Source: Phyto melanocephala (lineage: Eukaryota; Arthropoda; Insecta; Diptera; Rhinophoridae). From it: 64,000 nt of DNA. Location: contig OW799236.1 in assembly GCA_941918925.1 (NCBI GenBank), positions 84,470,213-84,534,212 on the forward strand. The letters are read 5' to 3'. Made by a program: the position numbers and the translations under genes. Below the pieces are notes generated by a model. That model was given only the letters and a program-made list of their open reading frames with translations. It was not told where the DNA came from and searched no databases. Position 1 is the first letter of the stretch; each line of letters starts with the position of its first letter. Below, piece after piece: positions 24,570 to 36,774 of the stretch.

Positions 24570-25146
24570 GCGCCGTTTTTTTTTTTGGCTCTTTTTGAAT
24601 TTGTGAGATATTTTTATATAGTCCGGAGATACTGAGTTGCCGATTTTACCCTTTTTTTACATGCTTTTATCCCTTTACACCGCCCAAAACACCATATTAA
24701 ACAAAGAACTCTAACCTGCATTTAAGAGCATTTAGGGAAAGAAAAATGTCGTTCAAATATTTTTGTTCCGCTCATCCTTTTTACAAAGAACTGAAATTGA
24801 AAAAAAGTACCAAATTACTTTTTTACCCATTATATCGCCTTGGAACACCAAATTTCAGAAGAGTGCCATTAGCCTTCTAGGATCTTTTTAATTTTTGTGC
24901 TACATGCATTAGGTCCGTTGATACTATATTATTATCGATTTTACCCGTTTTTCCCCCTAAATTCCAAAATTTCTAAAAGAACAAAAATTCATTATAGATT
25001 GTTTTAAGGAGAGTAAAACTACGTTTTTACTTTTTTCCTATTGCTATCCCTCTCAAAGATAAATGCAAAAAAGTATCAAAATTAAAATTTTACCCGTTTT
25101 ATCCCCTTAAAACTCAAAATTTCCCAAAAGTACCAGACACCTATCC
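24570..25146 (+). repeat. Unclassified dispersed repeat, copy 1
   Basis: GGAGATACTGAGTTG, TTTTACCCGTTTT, AGGAGAGTAAAACTACG and similar blocks occur in the same order, inverted, at about 52040-52480. Recurrent GTTTTACCC blocks suggest internal duplication. No ends or coding region are recognised. Confidence 0.6.
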
Positions 25147-26211
25147 AATTATTATTAATAATTAATTATTAATTATTCGAAAAAAAAATATTCGAATTAT
25201 TTTTTCTCTTATTCAATAACGTCACATTCAAACAAAATTTGTATTCTGTTCGTTCCAATAATTCAAATAACTTTTTCTGAAATGACAACCCTAGAAAATA
25301 CATGCATACATACATTCTTAAATTGCCGGTTATATGCACGAGTTTATCTTGTTCTGACACTTAAAACAACACAAAACATTGTATTATTATTACGTAGATA
25401 ACATTTTGTGCAATGTACGTACGTACAACTATTTTTCACTCACATAATTAAATTGAATAAATTAAATATACATATAGCTTGTAGATTGAAAAATGCTGTT
25501 TAGTTTATGATGTTTTTCACTGAATTGATGCCCGTACTTAGAAATCCATACAAGATATTTATATGCATAAACATAAGAGTATGGGTATATTATTTGTAAG
25601 ATTATTTAAATATTGCAGTTATCATTGAATTAGTGTTTAAATATTGGAGCGATAATGATCAGTAAAGAACACTCAATGCCAGTGAGAGAATATAATCGAA
25701 ATAAAATAGAAAGAAAGAACCACTTGTTATAGGTCAACAAAATATATATACATACATACATATAAGTATATTTTAAATCTTATCATCTTTTAAAAGACCA
25801 AAATAATAAGAGCTTATCAAATTTGTTATTTTATACCATATTTTTTAATTTTTTTCCTACACTATAAATCAAAAGATATTTTAAATGAAAAAGAAAAGTA
25901 TAATTTTTTCCCCAGTTCATTATATCTGTGGTAAAAAGGAATAACAGCATTTGTTGAGTTAAAGGAGTTTTGAGGTAATAACACAATAATGATTTTCCAA
26001 TTTTAAAGTTATCCTTTAGCACACGCAAAAAAATATTATTTTTAAAAGTTTAACATGCAAAAAAAATTTACAAAAATTTTGTGAAAATTAAAAAAATTAT
26101 AAAAATAAATAATAAAATGATTAAAAATATGATATAAAAATTGTAAACAGCAAATATTATCGATTTAATTTGTAGTCATAATATGATTGATGAATAATAC
26201 TTTAATCTATA
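25147..26211. other. Gene-free AT-rich stretch
   Basis: No supported feature; TA-rich simple sequence near 25150-25200. Confidence 0.45.
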
Positions 26212-26410
26212 TAAAAACAAGTAACAGTGCTATATTCGGCCGTGCCGAATCTTATATACCCTTCACAACGTGTAGTCGCAATTGTAGCAATAACAATTGT
26301 TTGTATCACCATTCATCTCATATAAAATACGTACATACATGTAAAAAACATACATATAAAAAACATACCATTGTAAAATTATAAATTGAGTTTACATATG
26401 TATGTTTCTA
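26212..26410 (+). mobile_element. Helentron/DINE-1-like 5' fragment
   Basis: AAACAAGTAACAGTGCTAT, ATTCGGCCGTGCCGAAT, ATACCCTTCACAACG, then breaks off near 26410. Confidence 0.7.
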
Positions 26411-27010
26411 AAAATCGGAGGACGGCTGAAATGATTTATCTAATTTTGTTAATATTCGTAATTTTTCTTTAAACCAATATCTAGAAAGGGTAATGTAAAA
26501 TCGATAATATTAATACTTTGTCTGCTTTATTTCTATCTCATTTGTCTTATTACGATAAAAAAATCGGAGCTGTAGAAGTGATACCCCCTATACGAAAAAA
26601 CCCTTATTTTTAACATATTTTAGGAACCATTAATGTTAAAGATTTTAACTCTGGTATTACATTGCAATAAAAGTTTCACAACTAATTCAAAAATTAGGAT
26701 CGAATGAGAGGGCGTAGCACATCCTATACACAGAAAACATATAGGGCCATATTCATAAAAAATATTTTAGGTTTATTAAAGGCTTTTTTGACAGATGTTG
26801 TAGAGAAATTTGTCAAATAAGCCTTCAATAAACCTTCAAAAAGCCTTAGTACGGTATCCCTTCTGAGAAACTTAAATTGCTATCAGTTTAAACTAAGTAC
26901 GAGCTACTTTTGATAACAACTTCCTATTTAGATTCGCAGATGGTAAGGATCGGAGTAGGAGAAGTGATACCATCATACGAAAAATCAATCTCCTAATAAA
27001 TTGAATGCAA
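26411..27010. repeat. GGGCGTRGC-type repeat debris
   Basis: Blocks such as GAGAGGGCGTAGCACATCC and TCGGAGTAGGAGAAGTGATA resemble those near 28980 and 42400-43150. They look like diverged copies of one dispersed repeat; no boundaries or coding region. Confidence 0.4.
26745..26856. mobile_element. Palindromic MITE family P, copy 2
   Basis: TATTCATAAAAAATATTTTA, a GACAGATGTTGTAGAG centre, and an inverted right half through ATAAACCTTC. The termini are less well preserved than in the other two copies. Confidence 0.7.
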
Positions 27011-28557
27011 AAAATAAGTTGGGGCCAACAAAACGGTCCGAGTTCTACTAGTCAAATATAACAATGATAACTTACAACCAATGTAAACTTAAACAACAAT
27101 CATACAATTTAATCTTGATACTTATGTTGTTCTTAGATTATGATTAGCACAACTATTTTTTTTTTTAATGCAAAGTTCTATATAAAATTTTTGTGGAAAA
27201 ATTATAAGACAAAAAACATATAAATATTTATATTAAAAACCCCTGCAGGAAACCTGAAGTCAAGTGTCTACATGTCACCATTTTTGTGGACTATTTTGGT
27301 GACGTTTTGGTGATATTGTCAACAAAACGTCTACACTTTTTTCACTTTAAAATAATTAATAGCAAAATACAAAAATTTTACAGAAAAATTATTTTAGATA
27401 ATAAACTGTAATTTAATTTTATATTTAAAAATAAAATTTTAGTTTTAATAAGGCAAAAAGTATAGACTAAAATTAATAAAATAAACTAGTGAATACCTGT
27501 TGCCAATGTCGCCATATGGCCAAATAAGAACCTTATAGTCAGTTAATCACTAGTGGGTTTTCAATGGCAAAAAGCGGTTACAATGGCAAAAGTAGCACGC
27601 TTATTGCTTACCTGCTTCAAAGAGCGCTTCTAGAAGGCATGACTTTTGTATGCGATGTCTTCATGCCTACCAAGAATTGCTTAATCATGCCTTACCCTTA
27701 CGTTCTGCAGAAGAATGTAACAGCAAGTAAGGGAGAAATATAAAACAAATTACTAATAAAATAAATTAGTTTCCCTTCTCCAAGAGCTGAAGTACTAAGC
27801 TGTACAGAAGATATACTTTGTTGTGCTTTCGAGAGCAAATAAATTAAGCTTTTCCATGCATGCAATACGGTAAGGAAATGAAGACAGCACTGCTTACAAG
27901 ACTCAACAAAAAAAAAATAGCAAAGATCATTATGTACGGTATAATTGATCAGTAGTACTGGTGACACAATCAATAGTGAATTACTACTGTTTCACTAAAA
28001 ACATTACCGTCAGGGAATCAACTGTATAATTTTAACAAAATCAGACATAAGCGGTTCTTTCCTTTTGCCACAGTTAATTTGTTTGTTTAAAAAATGTTCT
28101 GTGTGTGGTAAATGCAATAAATTAAGTAGATTATTTGTTCAAACATAATGAGATTTAAATTTATAATTGAATCTACATAAATATCTATACTTTGTATCAC
28201 ATTTAATAAAAAAAAAAACAAATTGTAGGTAGAGTAATTCGCAAAATTTTAAAAGCACAATTGACCTTTTTTGGCATTTTTCATTTTCTTCTTTTTTTCT
28301 TTAATTTTTATTTTTTTTTGCCTTTTAAAAATTAGTCTTTGTGTTATTTCTGACCCATTTCTGCTGAAACACACAAATTTGAATCTTCTAAAGCTCAATA
28401 ACACAAACGTAATTAAAATTATCAAAATTAGAATAATCGTAAAAGTCTAGTCTTAAACAAAGTCGTCGTTGATAATAATAAATAAATAAAGTTGTGTGAA
28501 CAAAAACTACTCATATTGTGTATATTTAATCACTAGGAAAATATTTGTTTAATTTAA
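27011..28557. other. Gene-free AT-rich stretch
   Basis: The minus-strand frame at 27698-27973 has no recognised domain and no splice context. Nothing else is supported. Confidence 0.45.
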
Positions 28558-30045
28558 CCCTTATGTACGCACCTAGGAGGTACCCGGGTACCTTTGGCGT
28601 TTTTTGCCAAAAATTTTTTTTTATTGAATTTGATAATTTGCCTATCCGAAACTTCTTAAGAACTACTAACTAATTTACTATTAAGACTCTTAACTGTGCA
28701 TCAAGCTACGGGTACCAGTACATATTTTATGTGGAAATGCGACCATTGTAAGTATATTATTGAAGCTATTCGTTGCTCCCCTGTTAATTAAACATTTAAG
28801 ACATATTTTGAAAACTATGTATAGCAGCTATTCTCTTCAAACTATGTATGAGTTACTTTAATAATAATTTGCTTTAAAAACACATATTTGATGTCATATA
28901 TAGGAAACCATAAACGAAATTTACTTGAAGTTTGGACGAGCAATTTTGACGACAATTACAGCCAAAAATGGTTACGATCGGAGCAGAGGTAGTGTTATCC
29001 CCCACGACTGAAATACTTTCTCTCACAATCTATAATAATATAATAAAGAGGACAATTTTTTATTATGAGTTTTCTTCGAAACTACTTACTACTACGTATT
29101 GCAGATACTTCGAGCAGTTTGTTATTAATTGAATAAATGTTCATTGCAAATTTGCTGGGAACAGTCGGTACAAGCTTTATGCTTTGTTCTCTGCCTCGCA
29201 CGTAGTTGTAGGCACAAGTAAAAACTATCTACTAAAATACGACCGCTTTTTTCTATTCACGCATGTAAAGTATACTCCATTATGGACTAGAACTAGTCCA
29301 AAAATCACCCAAATGTATAGAGGAAATATAGTCAATTTAACATTGCGATGTCCAAGGGCTGGAAAATATACCACAGCTTTGTATTACATTTGAGTAGTCT
29401 CAAGACTTCTCTTTGTCTCTACGCGATGGAGTACCCGAATGATTATTATACAGTTTTTGACAACACTAAAACAATCGTTAAAAAACGAACACTTGTCGCT
29501 TAACTACAAACTCTGATTTGAAAATGACTTGGCCCATATGTATTACATAGGACCATGTTGTAACTAGTTCATTTTATCTTCAATGGACGATGTAGTCCAA
29601 TAAAAATAAATTATGGACGATGTTACAGTTTCAAAGTCTTTTGTATAGAATATTTATATTGCGGATCTCGTCGATGACTGTAAACTTTTTTACGTATTTT
29701 TAGCGCGTTGTTTTATATTTTCTACACGCAAATCAATGCATAAGTTATTTAAAACTTTTCTACGACTTTCAGCAGATTTATTTTTGACATTAAATTCCTA
29801 CATCAATAACAGTATAGTATTAAAAAACATTAACGAAAGCATATACTTGTTCAGCGCTTGCACGTTTATTCACTCACCCTTTGTTAAGTTTTGTTGTAAT
29901 ATATTATAATTTCTGGTTATGCAAACGTTATAGATTTCACATTACATTTTGTACGCATAGTTGTGACTTCCATATAGCTATCCAAGTACCTTGCGCAATG
30001 GAATGCTTTTGTTTCTTTATTTTTTTTTTGTTGCGCACATAAGGG
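28558..30045. mobile_element. PiggyBac-like element, non-autonomous, TTAA ends
   Basis: TTAA at 28554-28557 is followed by CCCTTATGTACGCACC. The right end reads TTGCGCACATAAGGG followed by TTAA at 30046-30049. TTAA duplication plus short ends beginning CCC is the piggyBac hallmark. A palindromic GGTACCCGGGTACC lies 21 bases in from the left end. I could not read an intact piggyBac transposase; the frame at 29184-29393 has no clear family signature. Confidence 0.8.
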
Positions 30046-30465
30046 TTAAATACAAATACCGGCCCTACATATTCCAGACTGACGCAACAAGCACGTGAAT
30101 TTTCGTAAAAATATCAATGAATACAGAAATTCAGATTCAAATATTGGCTGTACCAAAATCCACCACCAACTACTTTGCATTATTTTAGTAGCCGTAAAAT
30201 ATTCTATTTAAAGAAATTCTACAATAATTAAAGTTATTTCAAGAATGTTTGTAGTCGAAAAGTGTTATCAAAATTGTCTACTAGTAGATTTTTTTAAATA
30301 AATATGAAATCATTTTTTATAAATATTAAAAAAGAAAAAAAATTTAATCTTTAAAAATTACAACAAAATTCCATTGTTAGAGAATTTTGCTAAAATGTCT
30401 GCAAAGAGTAAACCAAAATGAACAATAAATGAAGAGTTCTTAGAAGACACATTTTATATGTATGT
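30046..30465. other. Gene-free AT-rich stretch
   Basis: No feature beyond the TTAA of the neighbouring element. Confidence 0.45.
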
Positions 30466-31692
30466 CCTTCACCTGTGATGCCAAGGGTATGGAAAGCTTC
30501 GTCATTTTATTTGTAATTTATACAATATTAATTTCCGTCACCATAGAATTTATATATTTTTTGAAAATTTATGAATAGGAGAGTCGATTAAGTAATGTAC
30601 TTCTGTCCGTGTGGTGGTTAAAAACTCCACATGTTACAAAGAATGTAAATGGTTTCAATCTTTTTTGGAATATTTGTTAAAAATCGCTAAATGAGATATG
30701 AGCGAATAAACTTGACGGCCTGTGTTTTTTTCCATATTTTTACACTATTCAAAAAATATTTCTTCGACAAATCGGCCACTAATGGGCAAGTTTTTGGCAA
30801 AAATAATTAGAAAAAATATTTTTTTTTTTTTTTAATTTAAAGTACATTAGCTCCTTTATAATGTTCTAAGCATGCTAAATCGCTAAATTACTAGCCGTGT
30901 TCTCAAAAAATATTCCTTAACAAAACTAATAAATTGATTTGAAACTAATAAAAAATAAAATCTACGATGGCCGCCAATACGAAATGGCATACAATAAATT
31001 TAGTATAAATGGTTCAAATGGAGAAATTAAAAATGTATCCCCTTCAACCCCTTCAATATTGGTAGCAAATAAGAGGGTTTGACCAGTAGAATATAAAAAA
31101 CCATGAAAAATATACTATTATAATTAAAATGGCGGATATATGGCTCAAATATATTTATTCCCACCAACCCTCACAATATTGGTATCAAATAAAGGGATTG
31201 CTTCATATATAATTATTGCGGCTTTGCCTCCTTTAATACCCGCAATATTGATATCAAATAAAAAAGCTTCACTCTTAAAATGCAGTAATCTTTAAAAAGT
31301 GTAAAATCCAAGATGTCGCTGAAAAAAAATGATTGATGATTTATCTTTTTAACACCATCAGTATGGATATCAAATAAAAGACCTGGGGCCGAATTACAGC
31401 ATTCGCACGTGATCAAAATTGTAAAATTCTTATTAGAATCTCTATACCTAAAGCACAGCGAACTCGATCGTTCGAGTAAAATTTCGATCGTGGTCGAATG
31501 CCGTAATTCGGCCCCTGACTAGTAGTTAGCTATGTAAAATAATAAATGATGGAAATAATAAAAGCAAAATGGTGTATATAACATTAAATTTGAAATCTAG
31601 GCTACGCTGCGATATGGTAATTATACCTATCTACATAATAGTAAAGGATATTGTCAGATTCGGCATGGCCAAATATATAACTTTTACTTGTT
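30466..31692 (-). mobile_element. Helentron/DINE-1-like element, longer subfamily A variant
   Basis: Inverted: CCTTCACCTGTGATGCC at the left, CTTCTGTCCGTGTGG near 30600, several GATATCAAATAAAAGG-type internal repeats, and the decayed 5' end GATTCGGCATGGCCAAATA near 31656. It is interrupted by the 129-bp MITE at 31386-31514. Confidence 0.7.
31386..31514. mobile_element. 129-bp MITE, GGGCCGAATTACAGC ends
   Basis: Inverted termini GGGCCGAATTACAGCATTCG and CGAATGCCGTAATTCGGCCC, flanked by CTG (31383-31385 and 31515-31517). The host Helentron sequence resumes after it (CTTGACTAGTAG-like), which supports the boundary. The superfamily is unclear. Confidence 0.75.
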
Positions 31693-31977
31693 TCGTAATT
31701 ATTTTGATTTCTGCTGAAATAAATAGTATACATCAAATAAATTGCCACCCGTCTTCGGTGACACATACGCAACTTTTTGCCGAAATAATAAATAATGACA
31801 AAAAATTTCTTTTCGATTTTGGGACCATACTAACCCACACGAGATTCTAGATCATCCAATGCATCCCGTATAAAACCTTTAGCGGTGAACGCTACGAATG
31901 TATTGAAGATTACTAGCTTTTTCTAATCTGTCACACATTTCATGCTACATTGAGCATTCCACACCTTTGGTTTGAGG
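31693..31977. other. Target sequence of the hAT element
   Basis: Sequence that continues after the hAT insertion at 33537. The two halves together may be old coding or repeat sequence, but I cannot identify it. Confidence 0.4.
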
Positions 31978-32113
31978 CAGGGATGGAAATCATGGTACAA
32001 TTTTACTTTTTATGGTATATTTTTGTTCTTGTGGGTACCGTGGTACTACCGCGAGCTACTTGGTACAATTTAAAAATTTGTCCATGTTCTCTTTAAATTG
32101 TTTGTGTGTGTTT

Positions 32114-32660
32114 AGAGTGCCCCTGTGGACTAGTCAGTAAAGGACAAGTCAGTTGTTTGGGGGTTGCGGGTTCGATTCCCGCCGGAGACTCTGGAATTGT
32201 CTGCTTCTCTTTCTCTTCTATTCTAAATATTTCTATTCTTATTCTACTCCTCTCTCTATTAAGGCGTCACAATGGACCGTAATTGTTTCCGGGTGAAGGT
32301 GTGAGGGTTACTTTGCACCCCCTGTGGACTAGTCAGTACAGGACCAGTCAGTTGTTTGGGGGTTGCGGGTTCGTATCCCGCCGGAGACTCTGGAATGGCG
32401 TCACAATGGACCGTAATGGTCTCCGGGTGAAGGTAACTTCGCACCACCTGTGGACTAGTCAGTACAGGACAAGTCAGTTGTTTGGGGGTTGCGAGTTCGT
32501 TTCCCGCCGGAGACTCTGGAATGGTCTGCTTCTCCTTCTCTTCTATCCTAAAAAAAAAAATTTCTATTCTTCTCTCTATTAAGGCGTCACAATGGACCGT
32601 AATGGTCTCCGAGTGAAGGTGTGAAGGTAACTTTGCACCAGCCTTACCTACCTACCTACC
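32114..32660 (+). mobile_element. Multimeric tRNA-derived SINE with three heads
   Basis: Three tandem tRNA-like heads each carry CTGTGGACTAGTCAGT and CAGTTGTTTGGGGGTTGCG. The B boxes are at 32168 (GGGTTCGATTCCC), 32367 (GGGTTCGTATCCC) and 32492 (GAGTTCGTTTCCC). Spacers carry CTTCTCTTTCTC-type sequence and GGCGTCACAATGGACCGTAA. The tail ends in a CCTA simple repeat (ACCTACCTACCTACC). TTGTGTGTGTTT flanks it (32102-32113 and 32661-32672) as a 12-bp target duplication, so the trimer inserted as one unit. Only the first head keeps a perfect RNA polymerase III B box. Confidence 0.85.
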
Positions 32661-32710
32661 TTGTGTGTGTTTTATATTATACTGTCAGCTTCTCTGCTTT
32701 TATTGCAAAC

Positions 32711-32833
32711 GTGAATTCATGTACCAGGTGGTTTCAAGTTTGCAACAACAAAATCTGCCTAGTACTTTCTTTCTTTCTTACAAAAATCACCTGTTAATTT
32801 GCTACCACTTGGTACATGAATTCGCCTTGGCTG
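32711..32833. repeat. Inverted repeat with GAATTCATGTACC arms
   Basis: GTGAATTCATGTACCAGGTGG-type sequence at 32711 is inverted as CCACTTGGTACATGAATTC near 32807, followed by GCCTTGG. It sits inside the hAT element and has a CCAAGGCGAATTC-like right end. Perhaps a small MITE. Confidence 0.5.
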
Positions 32834-32926
32834 ATGTTATATGTATTTTATTTTACTTATGATTCGTAAGCATGTAATAATGAAGTACTAAAATGGTTCG
32901 ATAAGTTTACTCCAGAAAAAGTTGTT

Positions 32927-33313
32927 ATGGGAGAAACAAATTCAGTAGTACCTCTTCTGGTGAAAATATTTCCACACAAACAAACAAACTTTGAAGCAAT
33001 AAATAATCAGTACAGAGCACTAGCCGATGTGATTGAACTTAGATCATACAAAGATTCAAATGTTTTCTATTTTTGGTCTAAAGTATCACAGATGAAAAAT
33101 GAATTAAATGAGTTCATGTTCCGAGATATTTCAAGAATTGTAAGAGGAATTCTGTCTATTCCACATTCTTCGGCCAACGTCGAACGAGTTTTTTCTTTTC
33201 AAAGCCTAATTAAAACAAAGAAAAGAAATAGACTACACGTTTCTACTGTTTCAAATTTTATACCAACAAAAGATTTATTTAAGTTAACAAATTTATTATC
33301 TAAAAGTATTTAA
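32927..33313 (+). pseudogene. hAT transposase C-terminal (dimerisation domain) fragment
   Basis: A 128-codon frame whose second half reads FWSKVSQMK ... RGILSIPHSSANVERVFS ... IKTKKRNRLHVSTV, the conserved hAT C-terminal dimerisation motif (typically PxSSxxxERxFS followed by KxRNRL). The N-terminal zinc finger and the first catalytic region are missing, so it cannot be active. It lies in the correct position near the right end of the hAT element at 31978-33528. Confidence 0.85.
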
Positions 33314-33536
33314 TAAATAAAATTTGTTAAATAACCGATCTCTACGTACATATGTACCTATGAATGTAATATTTAATATCTTTTATTGTAAACTGGATTT
33401 TTATACACATTTTTGTTAAGTTTATGTTTTTATTAATAAATATTAAAAAAATGATACCGTCGTGGCCTAAAAAATACATTTTGTTTTCATACTTGGTACA
33501 AAATCATAAAAGTCATTTTCCTTCCCTGGTTTGAGG

Positions 33537-34952
33537 GCATGGTAATCTCACGTGAAGGTGTTGTAAACTAGTCACCAAGATCGATATTACCTCGCGACAC
33601 TTTTTCTTAAAAGGCAGGTCAATGCGAATAAGCCACAAACCACTGAGCAAACAAAGCCCATGCCTTAAGGATAACATATCCGAATATTCCATACAAACAC
33701 ACACACTTCTTTTTATTTAAGTTTAAAGATAGGAAGCACTTAATGAATAACCCGTTTTATGTATCAAAATTGTCTAACAAATCCCAGACTACTACAAAGA
33801 AATATATATTTTTTTTGCCTGCATTAAATACCGGTATTGAAGTGTCGATAAAGGTATACCGACAACTATATAACAAAAAGTACGTTTAATACCGGCGCTG
33901 ATGGAAATGTCAAGAAACTGTACATCCGGAATTCAAAAAAAAAACCAACCGTAGATTATTTGTATACAACACACTAATTTTATTTATCAAATACTTTATG
34001 TTTTCTATTCTAACGATACACAAATTGTAAATTCAAAATATTATTGTTTGAGTTGTGAAACAAATAAAAGTTTTCTACATTAAAATTTTAAATGATTTCA
34101 ATGAACTTGATGCGGTTTATTCAAGGACAAGCAGAAATTTAGTGACAACACATACACATATGAAAGAAATAAAAACAAAATAAATAAAATAAAATCATTT
34201 TGCCCAAATAATAGGGGAGACTTGTTTTGCAATATGTTGTATGTAATTATTATGCACATATCGTCTGCGTTAAAGATATGCCCTTCACATAGTTTTTTAA
34301 GAAATTTTTGTTTTTTCTCTCCTGACTAAAATAAATGCATTAAAATCTCGTATAGACTTATTTTAAAAGCAAAACAAAAATATTAAAAAATGTAATTAAT
34401 ATTTTTAATGGTCCATGTATTGAAATGTTTTGATGAGATTCTCAAAGTTAAAATCTCTGGTAGACATTTATATGGGCCATTTACTGTGTTAAATAGACAA
34501 ATATAACATGTTCAGGAGCGGTTGTCTCTCCTATTAATGTATCAATGGGGGGAATTTTTGATAACATACATTTTTAGCTTGATTCTTAGTAGAAGAAAAC
34601 TTGTTGTTTCAAAAAATTATTGTGTTTTCCGAATGGATTTAATTCACTCGGAATAATCATTGCAGTGTTGTTTATTTAAACAATGCTTTGGCAATTCCGA
34701 GTGACTAAATTCTACACGGAATACAGAACCGAAAAGTATGTTTCTTTAGTAAAAAACGTTAACAAAAATAATTCATTTTTTTAACATATGTACATATGTA
34801 TTTTATTATTAAAAAAATGCTTCAAACTCCTACTTTTTTCATAGGAAATATTTCAAAATATTAATATTTTCAGTGTTTTTCGTTTTTCCTCTTTTTATAT
34901 TTAAAAGTTATATACAATTGAAGAGGTTTGAAACACAAGAGGAAAATGTTAC
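33537..34952. other. Gene-free stretch
   Basis: It begins with the continuation of the hAT target sequence. The minus-strand frame at 33513-33704 runs across the hAT boundary and is not supported. A short inverted pair, GCAGTGTTGTTTATTTAAAC / AACAATGCTTTGGC, lies near 34655-34690. Nothing else. Confidence 0.45.
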
Positions 34953-35060
34953 CCTTCACCATCATGTACATAGGTATAGCAACCACATCGTAGCTAAGCC
35001 TAGATTTTAGATTTTATGTTTTGAAGTCATCTTTGATTTTGAAATTAAGCGCTTTCAAAC
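34953..35060 (+). mobile_element. Helentron/DINE-1-like fragment
   Basis: ACCCTTCACCATCATGTACA followed by the CACATCGTAGCTAAGC block seen at 12880-12915 and 44300-44345. It lacks the 5' palindrome. Confidence 0.6.
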
Positions 35061-35716
35061 TTTTAAGATTTTTGGTAGATTTTTATCTTTCGAAGCAGAC
35101 ATATTTAAAAGGTTTGATTTAATGAAATAAACTACGTTTGAATTGTTAAAAAGTGAGTAACAAAATTTATTTAACACTTACTGCAAACTTTTGCTAGATT
35201 TTCGCAATGATGATAATGTAATTGAAGCTGAAGGCAATAAAAGAAGTGATAGTGATTGTCAATTTATAATATTATCGCAATTAAAGGCCTTATTGAGCTC
35301 AATTTACCATACTAAAAACTATGTTTAAATTGAGCAATATATACTTAATTGTTTCACTTATTGCCTAAAACTCGAAATACAACTCTTGAGAAGTACGTTC
35401 AGTGAGAAGAAAATTCTATAGGAGGCATTTCTAATGTCAAAAAAATAAATATACAAAAAATAAAAATTAAGAAAATGAAAAATTTTTGAAGAAAATTTTA
35501 ATATAAGTATATATATGTATAAATATAATTATAAATATACTATTTTATCAACAGAAAAAACACTGAAAAGAAGGCATTATTTGATTTGGTATAAATACAT
35601 CGTATTTTACAGCTATCAAATGCTAATGGAGTAAGATAAATTGAGTATGTCTGAACACTTATTTTAATTGCTCAATCAACACTAAATTGAAACAATTAAA
35701 AATATCTGTCCGAACA
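35061..35716. other. Gene-free AT-rich stretch
   Basis: It lies between two oppositely oriented Helentron-like pieces and may be an insertion between them. No boundary is proved. Confidence 0.4.
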
Positions 35717-36743
35717 GGGTATTACTTGTGGTGCCAAGGATATATAAAGCTTTATCATTTCTTGTATAATTTCTACAATATTATTTTCCGACCATATAAA
35801 CTATGTTAATTGAACTCAATTTTTAGAAATCCCCACATTTTTCTTAGATTTGCATGTGGTATCAATCTTTTAGAAATATCGTCATTTAGCTTGCTGAGAT
35901 ATGAGCAAATAAACACGACCGCCTTTAGTTTTTTCCTATATTTTTCACAAAAATTTCATTTTTTAGATTATTCTTAGACATGTTTGTTAATATTCATAAA
36001 ATCCTAAGCCTCTAGGGCTATCGTAATCTGTCACTAATCGGCAAAGTTATAGGGAAAAATTATTTAGAAAAATATATTTCTTTTAATACATAAAGTTTCT
36101 TAAGTTTCTTAATTATTTTTGGACACGCTAGTAAGTCATAGCATCAAAAATTATTTTTGAGAAGAACTAATAAATCGGTGTGAAACTAACTGAGATATAA
36201 GCACCAAAATACAACTACTTCGAATGGGTCAAATCTATTAATTAAACATTTAGACCCTTAATATTGGTATAAAAAAAGAGCTTGACTATTGTAATACAGA
36301 AAACAATGAAAAGGTTAAAATTCAAAATGGCACCCCAAATAACATGGCGGATATATGGGTCAAATATAGTAATTATGGCTTTGTTTCCTTGAGCCCCCAC
36401 TATATGGATATCAAAGGAAAGGGCTTGACAAGTAGAATCAAATAAACTGTAAAGAAAATGTTAAATCAAAATGGCGTCATAATTTTTTGACAATGGCGGA
36501 TAGTTTTTTTCGTAACACCATCAATATTGGTATCAAATAAAAGGGCTTGACTGGTAGAATGTAGTTAAATATGCAAAAATTTAAAATTAAAGATGGCTTT
36601 GAAAATAATAAAGCAAAATAGCTTATAGCATTAAGTCTAAACTTTAGGCTGCGCTACAATGTGGTCATTATACATACATATCTACATGACGGTAAAAGTT
36701 ATTTTCATATTCGTCACGGCTGAATATAGAACTTTTACTTGTT
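35717..36743 (-). mobile_element. Helentron/DINE-1-like element, long variant
   Basis: Inverted, from GGGTATTACTTGTGGTGCC to the decayed 5' end TATTCGTCACGGCTGAATA near 36709. It shares the GGTATCAAATAAAAGGGCTTG internal repeats with the copy at 30466-31692. The GACAGACG microsatellite has been lost. Confidence 0.65.
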
Positions 36744-36774
36744 ACTTTTTCTATCGAATGTTATTATGAATTAT

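Larger units (their letters stand above)
31978..33528. mobile_element. hAT transposon relic with 8-bp target duplication
   Basis: Ends CAGGGATGGAAATCATGG and CATTTTCCTTCCCTG are inverted. GTTTGAGG is duplicated at 31970-31977 and 33529-33536. The element carries the C-terminal part of a hAT transposase (32927-33313) and a later SINE insertion (32114-32660). The length, 1551 bp, is well short of an autonomous hAT even with the SINE included. Confidence 0.9.

Noticed and set aside
29184..29393. PiggyBac transposase exon
   Set aside because: It lies in the right element, but no piggyBac-specific motif could be read in it.
32114..32205. A functional tRNA gene
   Set aside because: A good B box is present, but there is no convincing cloverleaf or acceptor stem. 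It is embedded in a multimeric SINE with target duplications.
32283..32582. 99-codon frame within the SINE heads
   Set aside because: It repeats the tRNA-like unit in one frame. It is a structural RNA-derived sequence, not a protein.
32927..33313. Domesticated hAT-derived host gene
   Set aside because: Only the dimerisation domain remains, the element still has its ends and TSD, and there is no sign of splicing or a preserved full frame.
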